A stretch of DNA of 5,601 bases from CAZUSO01 sp964622775 (lineage in GTDB: Bacteria > Bacteroidota > Bacteroidia > Chitinophagales > Chitinophagaceae): NCBI GenBank assembly GCA_964622775.1, contig CAZUSO010000107.1:1-5601 (forward strand). Reading direction: 5' to 3'. Positions 1-5,599 of the stretch are shown here, one piece after another. The notes below the pieces were generated by a model. That model did not search any database. It was not told the origin of the DNA and saw only the letters and a list, made by a program, of their open reading frames with translations. The position numbers and the translations under genes are program-made. Position 1 is the first letter of the stretch. Every line of letters begins with the position of its first letter.

Positions 1-579
1 CATGGTAACGATACTGTCGCAGCCTTCCGCAGTTTGGAACATTGCTGTTACCCCGAAAATACTGGAAGTATAAGTCATGCCATCAAACTCAAAAACCTGA
101 CCACTACAAATTTCCGGATTGATGGTATTGACGATGGCCGGAAGTACGGTTAAATCTAAGGTAACTATTGAGTCACAACCTGCAGAATTTTGCAGCGTAT
201 CTTTTGCCGTATTATTATTTTCCGTGTAAACAATTTCATTGAACGTGTAAGTTTGTCCCTGGCAGATAGTTTGCACATCTGTTCCAGTGAGATAAGGATT
301 GACCGTTAGGTTCAGCGTGACTATCGAGTCACAACCTGCGGAAGTTTGTAGTGTGTCTGTTGCTGTATTATTATTTGTGGTATAAACAATTCCATTGAAA
401 GTGTAAGACTGCCCCTGGCAGATAGTTTGTAAATCTGTTCCCGTCAAATACGGACTCACAGTTAAGTTCAGCGTGACTATCGAATCGCAACCTGCGGAGG
501 TCTGCAAAGTATCTGTTGCCGTATTATTATTTTCCGTGTAAACAATTTCATTGAAAGTATAAGATTGCCCCTGACAAAT
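1..579 (-). repeat. Tandem 52-residue (156-bp) repeats inside the surface protein, 3 full plus 1 partial
   Basis: Four units lie in exact 156-base register: 579-424, 423-268, 267-112 and 111-1 (cut by the window edge). Each begins I-C-x-G-Q and carries G-C-D-S-I-V-T about 30 residues later. Units 1 to 3 are very alike (ICQGQ, YTFN, IVYT, NNNTA, DTLQ, SAGCDSIVTL). Unit 4 has diverged (ICSGQVFEF, AEGCDSIVTM) but keeps both cysteines. The cysteines are C557/C586, C609/C638, C661/C690 and C713/C742, 29 residues apart in every unit, which would suit one disulfide per module after export. Similar repeats are common in large Bacteroidota surface proteins. The array may continue past position 1. Confidence 0.93.
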
Positions 580-2244
580 TGTAACCGTTTCCATTCCATA
601 CATTATGGGATTCACAATAATTTCCATTGATCCGTTTGCCGCGCATTGCCCGGTATCAGCGATGAACGTATAGTTAGCGGTAGCGGTATTATCCAATTCC
701 GGCAACCAGATTCCCGAAATATTATTATTGGAAATCAATGGGAGCGGACTTAATGCTGCTCCGGGACAGATGGACGGAATTTGGGTAAATATGGGAGTTG
801 TCGGTGCATTAATGGTAATATGGAATAAGGATGAATCCGTATTACAGACCCCGGCAATTTTGTATCTAATTATGGCAGTACCCGCAGCAATTCCATTGAC
901 CGTACCGTTAATACTAACGGTGGCAATATTATCATTACTGCTGCTCCATTCGCCTCCGATGTCTCCATCGGAAATAAGATTAACACTTCCCCCGACACAC
1001 AGGCTGTCAGTTCCGCTTATAATCCCAGCATTGGCTTGTGGACTGACAGCATAGCTGATGGTGGCGGAATCAGTAATACCCCCGGTGGAACAGACGTAGT
1101 TATTGGCCATGATTACCCCGATGGTATTATTGCCGGGTTTCAGACTGTCTGTTACATAAACAGATTCATTAGCTCCCGTAATCAAAGTATCGTTTACATA
1201 CCATTGGTAAACGGGGGAAAGCCCGCTATTCCATGAATTTGCCGTAAAAGTGACTGTAGTATTTTCGCATTGAGGTGCATTCGGCAGTACCGAAACAATA
1301 CTGACGGAAGGCTCAGCATATCGTCCGATAATTACGCTGTCATTCAGTAAAGATGAACCGCAACAGAACTGGCTGATGCTGTCTAACCGAATAATAACGG
1401 GGGTAGTATTAACGGTGATATCGGGCGGATTTGTCAGCATTGATACGCCTGAAGTATCCAGCGTAAGTGTGCCTGGAAACGGAGGATTAGGTTCGCCTGC
1501 AATGCTCATCCGGTAAAAAACCGTAGCGTTAGGTGTGCCGTTAATGTGGACGGTCCAGTCGTTAGTGCTCATGCAGACCGGCCCGCTTTCTGTAATGTCT
1601 GCGTGCAGATTACAGTTACGCTGTACCTGCCCTCTGAGGCCAATGCCGTCCCTTAGCGCAAGTATATTGCCATATAGTTGCGCACCCCAGATGACTAAGC
1701 GGAAGGTAATGGTTGAGGATGGACTAATAGTTATGCCCAAATCACCAAAGGGCTGAACAATATTTCCCTGCCCGCCGGTTGCAGTAAAAGTGCCGATACT
1801 GATAAACGGGCCGCCGGTACTGTATTCCAACTGGAAATGATTCGCGCTCCCGGAACTGCTGCGGTAGAGCTGTACGATAAAGCTGTCAATAGTCAGCGTA
1901 GTCATGGCATCCATAGTAATCACACAGCTTGCAAAATCATTATCATTCACGGCTTCGGAATAAGAAGTTCCGGTAAACCCCAGCATATAAAAACGATTGG
2001 CAGCAGCCGTGAGATTAAAAGCGTTTGTCGTGTCGGTACTCCATTGACTGACGGTAATTCCGCATGCATTGGGTAACACCGGGAAGGAGCTACTGGTCTG
2101 CGAGGGAGCCTGAACCGGATGTCCGCTCCAGGAGCCGTTTTGGTTAGTTATGTTGGTACTATACTGGGCAAATGAAGCCGGCAGTATCAGGCTGCTGAGT
2201 AAGGTAAAAAAAACCGGCCTTGTAAAACGGATAAGTTGTTTCAT
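1..2244 (-). CDS. Large secreted Ig-like/tandem-repeat surface protein (adhesin-like), C-terminus outside window
   Basis: The frame is open from the ATG at 2244 to the window edge (748 codons, no stop), so the 3' end is missing. Residues 1-26 form a signal peptide (KQLIR basic start, hydrophobic core, likely cut after SFA before Q27). Residues 27 to about 215 are beta-rich and unassigned. About 216-311 resembles an Ig-like module of Bacteroidota adhesins (GTPNATVFYRM). About 312-403 is a second Ig/PKD-like module (VYQWYVND, W348). About 407-480 resembles a BIG2 domain (WSSSNDNIATV, then GTVNGIAAGTA). About 481-544 is a module with SICPGA and YTFIADTGQCA. From 556 onward come 52-residue repeats. 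Such proteins are usually long, T9SS-exported and anchored through a C-terminal domain, which would lie beyond the left edge; that part is inference. Adhesion or gliding roles are plausible but unproven. The start is supported by the signal peptide; no clear Shine-Dalgarno precedes it and I found no convincing promoter. Confidence 0.9.
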   Translation of the reverse strand, partial: MKQLIRFTRPVFFTLLSSLILPASFAQYSTNITNQNGSWSGHPVQAPSQTSSSFPVLPNACGITVSQWSTDTTNAFNLTAAANRFYMLGFTGTSYSEAVNDNDFASCVITMDAMTTLTIDSFIVQLYRSSSGSANHFQLEYSTGGPFISIGTFTATGGQGNIVQPFGDLGITISPSSTITFRLVIWGAQLYGNILALRDGIGLRGQVQRNCNLHADITESGPVCMSTNDWTVHINGTPNATVFYRMSIAGEPNPPFPGTLTLDTSGVSMLTNPPDITVNTTPVIIRLDSISQFCCGSSLLNDSVIIGRYAEPSVSIVSVLPNAPQCENTTVTFTANSWNSGLSPVYQWYVNDTLITGANESVYVTDSLKPGNNTIGVIMANNYVCSTGGITDSATISYAVSPQANAGIISGTDSLCVGGSVNLISDGDIGGEWSSSNDNIATVSINGTVNGIAAGTAIIRYKIAGVCNTDSSLFHITINAPTTPIFTQIPSICPGAALSPLPLISNNNISGIWLPELDNTATANYTFIADTGQCAANGSMEIIVNPIMYGMETVTICQGQSYTFNEIVYTENNNTATDTLQTSAGCDSIVTLNLTVSPYLTGTDLQTICQGQSYTFNGIVYTTNNNTATDTLQTSAGCDSIVTLNLTVNPYLTGTDVQTICQGQTYTFNEIVYTENNNTAKDTLQNSAGCDSIVTLDLTVLPAIVNTINPEICSGQVFEFDGMTYTSSIFGVTAMFQTAEGCDSIVTM

Positions 2245-2310
2245 GATGAAAAAATTTGAAAGAATTAATAGAGGGATATTTTTGGGGTAGATAAAATTGC
2301 TATAGGAAAC

Positions 2311-2335
2311 CACCGGCAAATTTCTTTAGCCGATG
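2311..2335 (-). repeat. Short hairpin upstream of the surface-protein gene
   Basis: On the plus strand CACCGGC (2311-2317) and GCCGATG (2329-2335) flank an 11-base spacer. As minus-strand RNA the seven positions all pair, one as G-U. As plus-strand RNA the same position is a C-A mismatch. The element could therefore fold in an RNA transcribed towards the surface-protein gene, ending 66 bases before its start codon. A short T-run follows on the plus strand, but no plus-strand gene lies upstream to terminate. One wobble pair is weak evidence for strand. Confidence 0.35.
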
Positions 2336-2380
2336 CTTTTTAAATCTTGTAGTTGGGTGGGGTGTTAGTCCAAAATAATT

Positions 2381-2458
2381 TTCCGGCGGACTGATGCGCA
2401 TAGCCATTGCCATCCGCCGGAATGCCCGTCGGAAAGATGATTGCGCTCCTGTCGGAGC
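2381..2458. repeat. Perfect 10-bp inverted repeat plus adjacent small hairpin
   Basis: TTCCGGCGGA (2381-2390) and TCCGCCGGAA (2413-2422) are exact reverse complements around a 22-base loop that itself contains the palindrome ATGCGCAT. Twenty-two bases further on, GCTCC (2445-2449) and GGAGC (2454-2458) form a 5-bp stem around TGTC. The block is more GC-rich than its surroundings. Neither hairpin has a proper T-run, so they are not typical terminators. The look is that of a dispersed intergenic repeat or a structured RNA; copy number cannot be judged from this window. Confidence 0.65.
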
Positions 2459-2850
2459 AATGCTGAAAAGAGGTGCCTGCTATGGGTTAAATCAACGGTA
2501 TCGTTCTGTGTCCGGATAAATACTCCTAAACCGGCTGAACAAGGCGGCAAGGGCAGGAATAAAATAGTTGTTTTCATGGTATGGTGATATTTTATGATGA
2601 TAAGTCATGGGTTGTATTTTAGGCAATATGAAAAATGTATGAGATTTATGGCTATAAAATGGCGGCATAAAGTTATTGAATATTTGAAAAAAATAAAATT
2701 GCTTATTAAATTAGGAACAATAACAAAAAAATCCTTTTATAAATGGAATGGATTAATTAATTTTACCTGAAATTCTATTTGTTCGAATATAGAAATTGGG
2801 AATAGAATTGCTTATAATTACCGATTGAATGAATTTCAAACATATTAGCA

Positions 2851-3246
2851 ATGAAGAAATTATTACACCGTTCGCTATTGCTTCCTCTGCTCCTCCTGAG
2901 CCTGTTCATGGCTTCGGGAGGTCGTTCCATTGCACAGGATACATCCTCAAATGAGCATAAAGACTTTTTTATTCATCCGGATAAATCATTAACGATCTAT
3001 CCGATGCCGGCCAATTCCGTGGCCTATATCCGCATTGCGCCCGGCTTGCGTAATAGTGTGGACAAGGTGGAAATCGTAAATATTGTGGGCAGGAAAGTAA
3101 CGGAGCAGTCCATCATTGACAGAAATACTACCGAAGTCGTGTTCACCAACCTGGGGGATATGCCCAAAGGAATGTATATGGTAATTGCCCGAGACAAATC
3201 AGGGCGAATCCTCCAATCGGCCAAACTCATTCTGAATGAAAATTAA
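2851..3246 (+). CDS. Small exported protein consisting almost entirely of a T9SS type A sorting-domain-like module
   Basis: This 131-residue protein has a clear signal peptide: MKKLLHR, a leucine-rich core, and a likely cut after SIA (A28) before Q29. About 17 polar residues follow, and then residues 46-131 match the pattern of the T9SS C-terminal sorting domain (TIGR04183/Por_Secre_tail type). Landmarks are LTIYPMPAN (usually YPNPA), VEIVNIVGRKV (the IYNxxGxxV strand), LGDMPKGMYMV (the LPxGxYxV turn) and a final beta strand AKLILNEN. In cargo proteins this domain sits at the end of a much larger enzyme or adhesin; here there is no passenger. It may be a small T9SS substrate, a remnant of a larger gene, or a periplasmic protein reusing the fold. 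The start is fixed by the signal peptide. The upstream gene is divergent and the downstream one convergent, so it is probably monocistronic. Confidence 0.88.
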   Translation: MKKLLHRSLLLPLLLLSLFMASGGRSIAQDTSSNEHKDFFIHPDKSLTIYPMPANSVAYIRIAPGLRNSVDKVEIVNIVGRKVTEQSIIDRNTTEVVFTNLGDMPKGMYMVIARDKSGRILQSAKLILNEN

Positions 3247-3692
3247 GATAGGTTGTACTGTATTTTTATTTTTTTAGATATTGATAAAGTTTCGCAATAT
3301 CATTTTGAGTGGAGCAAGTTGAGCCTGCCACTTACAAGTTTATTAACACATTGATAATCAGTCTGCCATTTCGACTAAAGAAATTCCAAATCGCAAAGCG
3401 ATTCGATTAGAATTTCTGCGTGGAGCGATCTCCGGCTGCGTTTGCAATGACGCTGTATCTTACATCGTCGCCATACACACTATCTGGAAGATTTCGGTTT
3501 GGATGACAGAACATTTACTCCATGTCAATTCCCTTGAATAAAGAAGAAACCCTTTAAAGACTCGCCATGACGGCATGCATTTGGTGTCCGCCTCCGCTGT
3601 GTAGTGTATTGACATCACTGCACACAGGTTGACTTCATACACATTCCGGGCTTGACCCATCATAATGCGACAATTTGGGAGGTGCTCCTTTT
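3247..3692. other. Convergent intergenic region without a convincing gene
   Basis: This 446-base gap lies between the ends of the plus-strand sorting-domain gene and the minus-strand ABC-F gene. It opens with a T-rich tract (about 3261-3276) with no preceding stable stem, so termination there is uncertain. Next comes a nested palindromic element (3364-3451). From about 3460 to 3690 I see only small imperfect inverted repeats, such as TGACA...TGTCA near 3504-3527 and GGAG-GTG-CTCC followed by TTTT at 3678-3692. The latter has only a 4-bp stem. A 67-codon minus-strand frame (3663-3460) shows no protein-like character and is not called. Confidence 0.6.
3364..3451. repeat. Nested palindromic intergenic element
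   Basis: An outer perfect stem is formed by AGAAATTC (3379-3386) and GAATTTCT (3410-3417). Inside it lies a second perfect stem, AATCGC (3389-3394) and GCGATT (3398-3403), with a 3-base loop. Downstream GGAG-CGAT-CTCC (3422-3433) forms a small third stem. The borders are roughly inverted: TGCCATTTCGA at the left and GCAATGAC at the right, like GTCATT...AATGAC ends. This resembles the short palindromic repeats scattered between genes in many Bacteroidota genomes. No coding capacity is apparent. Borders are approximate. Confidence 0.6.
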
Positions 3693-5279
3693 CTACAACA
3701 GTATGTTTCGCTCCAAATTTATCTGCTCTAAAAAGGTTTCATCGTGAGATACCACAATCAATGTTCCCCGGTATTCATTGATAGCAGCGGTTAGAATTTT
3801 TACATTTTGAATATCCAGGTTATTTGTTGGTTCGTCTAAAATTATGAGATCGGGCGATTGATTATTTATGGTCAGACAACAAAGCATCAGGCGCATTCTT
3901 TCTCCGCCGCTCAGCGCTCCGCAGGGCTTGTCCCATTCTTCCTTAGTAAATAAAAACCGGCTGAGCCTGATTTTGATTTCATGTTCCTGCAATCCGGAAA
4001 TGTTGAACTGTTGGGCCTGTTCGTAAATGCTCAGCTTATTATCCAGTAAGGAATAATCCTGGTCAATATAAACCGATTTGCTTTCGGCCCGGTAAATTGT
4101 TCCCGTTTGTGGCGCTGATTGCCCTAAAATAATTTTAATCAATGTTGTCTTACCCGAACCGTTTTTCCCTTGTAAGGCAATTCGTGCTCCACTCACGATT
4201 TCAAAATTCAGGTTGTTTTTCCATATCGGATGCGTGCCATAGCAATAATTAATATTGCTTGCCTGAAGCAATATTTTCCCCTGATGTAGGGCGGAATGCT
4301 CAAAGCCGAATTTCATCTTACCGATATCAGGCAATGCAGTGCGCAACTCCTGCAATTCCTGCGAAATGCCATCAATTTTCTCCGCGTGAACACTTTTCAT
4401 TTTTGAAGTACTGTTTTCGGCATTATCCCGCAATGTGTTCATCATTATTTTTGCAATACCCGCCTTGTCCTGTTTACCCTTTCCTCGACTGTCCGATTTT
4501 TGCTGTCTTTCCATCGTTTCCCGTTCTTTTTCCCTGGCCTTGCGCAGGGCTTTTTCCCTGCTTTGAATGTCCTGATTCAATGCATTATTTTCTATTTGTT
4601 TTTGTACTGTGTAAAATGCATAATTGCCGCCATAAACTTTAATTCCGTGTTTGCTCATTTCACAAACAGTATCCGGAATATTCAGTAATTTCCTGTCGTG
4701 ACTCACAATAACTAATGTGCTTTTTGTAGCAGCAATGAAGTCATACAAAAGCTGCCTGCCCGAAATGTCCAAATGATTGCCTGGCTCATCTAATAAGATC
4801 AATTCCGGTTGATGAATGAAAAGACCCGCAAGAAAAACTTTTATTTTTTCTCCGCCGCTTAGGGTTTCCATCTTTTGCGCTAAGTCCAGTCCCTTCAGTT
4901 GCCAGTAGTTTAAAGCCTCTTCACAGCGATCTTCGATGGTCCAGTCATCATACAGTAAATTGAAATTTTCTTCAGTGGTATTGCCATTCAGAATTGCGCT
5001 CAAAGCGGCCAGTTTTTTTTCTATGCGCAGTGCCTGTGCAATAGACAGCTGGTTATATTGCCCAAAGATTTGCGGTATGTAATACGGTTCGGCATCAACG
5101 TAAAGTTGTCCGCCGGAAGGCAATAATTCTTTTGCAATAATTTTCAGCAAAGTGGACTTTCCCGTGCCGTTATTGCCGATTAAAGCGATTTTGTTGTGTT
5201 TGTTTACCGTAAGACTTATTTGGTCAAACAGTAAATCCTTGTCAGGATGCCGGTAAGAAATGTTTTGTAAAATAAGCAT
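3693..5279 (-). CDS. ABC-F family ATP-binding cassette protein (ribosome-associated type)
   Basis: This complete 528-residue protein has two ATP-binding cassettes in one chain and no membrane segment, the ABC-F layout. Cassette 1 has Walker A GNNGTGKST (35-43), signature LSGGEK (140-145), Walker B LILLDEP with catalytic E165, and switch histidine VSHD (192-195). Cassette 2 has Walker A GKNGSGKTT (371-379), signature LSGGERMR (456-463), Walker B LIILDEPTNNLD with E483, and VSHD (510-513). Between them a charged helical linker (about 225-330, rich in K, R, E and Q) corresponds to the arm that in known ABC-F proteins reaches the P-site tRNA and peptidyl-transferase centre. Such proteins rescue or tune stalled ribosomes, and some protect against ribosome-targeting antibiotics; which applies here cannot be told from sequence. 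Cassette 1 reads DEPGNHLD where DEPTNHLD is usual. The start at 5279 gives the expected beta strand just before Walker A. It appears to be a single-gene unit with a structured leader. Confidence 0.95.
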   Translation of the reverse strand: MLILQNISYRHPDKDLLFDQISLTVNKHNKIALIGNNGTGKSTLLKIIAKELLPSGGQLYVDAEPYYIPQIFGQYNQLSIAQALRIEKKLAALSAILNGNTTEENFNLLYDDWTIEDRCEEALNYWQLKGLDLAQKMETLSGGEKIKVFLAGLFIHQPELILLDEPGNHLDISGRQLLYDFIAATKSTLVIVSHDRKLLNIPDTVCEMSKHGIKVYGGNYAFYTVQKQIENNALNQDIQSREKALRKAREKERETMERQQKSDSRGKGKQDKAGIAKIMMNTLRDNAENSTSKMKSVHAEKIDGISQELQELRTALPDIGKMKFGFEHSALHQGKILLQASNINYCYGTHPIWKNNLNFEIVSGARIALQGKNGSGKTTLIKIILGQSAPQTGTIYRAESKSVYIDQDYSLLDNKLSIYEQAQQFNISGLQEHEIKIRLSRFLFTKEEWDKPCGALSGGERMRLMLCCLTINNQSPDLIILDEPTNNLDIQNVKILTAAINEYRGTLIVVSHDETFLEQINLERNILL

Positions 5280-5306
5280 GATTTCTTTCTTTGTGGATTA
5301 ACGAAA

Positions 5307-5343
5307 CTGGCAAATCACAGGAGATTTACCAGATTTATTTGCC
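5307..5343 (-). promoter_or_regulatory. ABC-F leader with two mutually exclusive stems
   Basis: Reading the minus strand towards the ABC-F start, three segments occur in order: A = GGCAAAT (5343-5337), B = CTGGTAAATC (5332-5323) and C = GATTTGCCAG (5316-5307). B pairs with C over 10 bp, with one G-U and a 6-base loop TCCTGT. A can instead pair with C over 7 bp without mismatch. B-C and A-C cannot form together. In plus-strand RNA the G-U position becomes a C-A mismatch, so the fold favours the strand carrying the ABC-F mRNA. Segment C ends 27 bases before the start codon. No U-run follows B-C, so transcription termination is unlikely; control of translation or RNA stability would fit better. 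This is a prediction from base pairing only. Confidence 0.5.
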
Positions 5344-5388
5344 GGAAAGAAATGCTATTCTACATGAGCGCTTTTGTTTTTGCGTGTG

Positions 5389-5396
5389 CAAATATA
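5389..5396 (-). promoter_or_regulatory. Bacteroidota-type -7 promoter box for the ABC-F gene
   Basis: The minus strand reads TATATTTG, a full match to the Bacteroidota sigma-A -7 consensus TAnnTTTG, in the setting TCGTATATTTGCAC. A TTG that could serve as the -33 element lies 24 bases upstream (5423-5421), a little farther than usual. Transcription would start near 5380-5385, giving a leader of roughly 100 bases. Confidence 0.6.
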
Positions 5397-5474
5397 CGAA
5401 AAGTTTTTTAGGGGGAACGGCAACTAAAAACCAAGTGGTGCATCCCAAATGTTGCATGTGGTATAAGGTTCTTT

Positions 5475-5508
5475 GTCATTCCGAAAAAACGTACCGTCAT
5501 TCCGAAAA
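5475..5508. repeat. Direct repeat of GTCATTCCGAAAA
   Basis: The 13-mer GTCATTCCGAAAA occurs at 5475-5487 and again at 5496-5508, 21 bases apart, directly beside the large inverted repeats. GTCATTCCGA is a frequent opening of intergenic repeats in Bacteroidota, so these may be two copies of a repeat border. Confidence 0.65.
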
Positions 5509-5509
5509 G

Positions 5510-5544
5510 AAAATCCGGATTATGCTTAATCCGATCCGGATTTT
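5510..5544. repeat. Perfect 11-bp inverted repeat
   Basis: AAAATCCGGAT (5510-5520) and ATCCGGATTTT (5534-5544) are exact reverse complements with a 13-base spacer. AATCCGGATT at 5512-5521 is itself a perfect palindrome, so each arm can also self-pair. On the plus strand the stem ends in TTTT followed by CACATG, so a role as a bidirectional terminator for whatever lies to the right cannot be excluded. Confidence 0.7.
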
Positions 5545-5549
5545 CACAT

Positions 5550-5599
5550 GGAGGAATCTCCCAATCGGGAGGATGGGCAAACGCCCGGGAGATTCCTCC
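5550..5599. repeat. Perfect 13-bp inverted repeat with inner hairpins
   Basis: GGAGGAATCTCCC (5550-5562) and GGGAGATTCCTCC (5587-5599) are exact reverse complements. The 24-base interior contains a perfect GGGC-AAAC-GCCC hairpin (5575-5586), stacked against the outer stem. An alternative CTCCC-AATC-GGGAG stem (5558-5571) competes with the outer pairing. No T-run follows. The element reaches within two bases of the window edge and may belong to a longer array. Confidence 0.75.

Larger units (their letters stand above)
2245..2850. other. Divergent intergenic region without a convincing gene
   Basis: This 606-base stretch separates the minus-strand surface protein from the plus-strand sorting-domain protein and should contain both promoters. 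The part from about 2340 to 2580 is relatively GC-rich and holds inverted repeats. The part from about 2580 to 2850 is strongly AT-rich. I found no full match to the Bacteroidota -33/-7 pair (TTG and TAnnTTTG) at a sensible distance from either start; TCTATTTG near 2777-2784 and, on the minus strand, TTATTTTG near 2373-2380 each miss by one base. A 70-codon minus-strand frame (2577-2365) runs across the inverted repeats and is judged non-coding. Confidence 0.6.

Noticed and set aside
1..579. Regular 156-base spacing as a CRISPR-like array
   Set aside because: The repeats are coding, conserved at protein level along their full length, and have no spacer sequences between short identical repeats.
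728..2076. Several plus-strand frames of 66-108 codons
   Set aside because: They lie opposite the long minus-strand surface-protein frame, which has a signal peptide and recognisable domains; they are shadows.
2365..2577. 70-codon minus-strand frame starting MKTTILFLP
   Set aside because: It begins like a signal peptide, but the rest has no protein-like pattern, and its 3' half is made of the inverted repeats at 2381-2458. It is more likely repeat or structured DNA read by chance.
3460..3663. 67-codon minus-strand frame just downstream of the ABC-F gene
   Set aside because: No recognisable domain, no plausible start signal and unusual composition, in a region bordering an intergenic palindrome.
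3678..3692. GGAG-GTG-CTCC followed by TTTT as a terminator
   Set aside because: The stem is only 4 bp, and it lies over 430 bases beyond the plus-strand gene it would have to serve.
4259..4688. Plus-strand frames rich in F, P and C opposite the ABC-F linker
   Set aside because: They are the complement of the lysine- and glutamate-rich linker of the ABC-F gene and show no features of their own.
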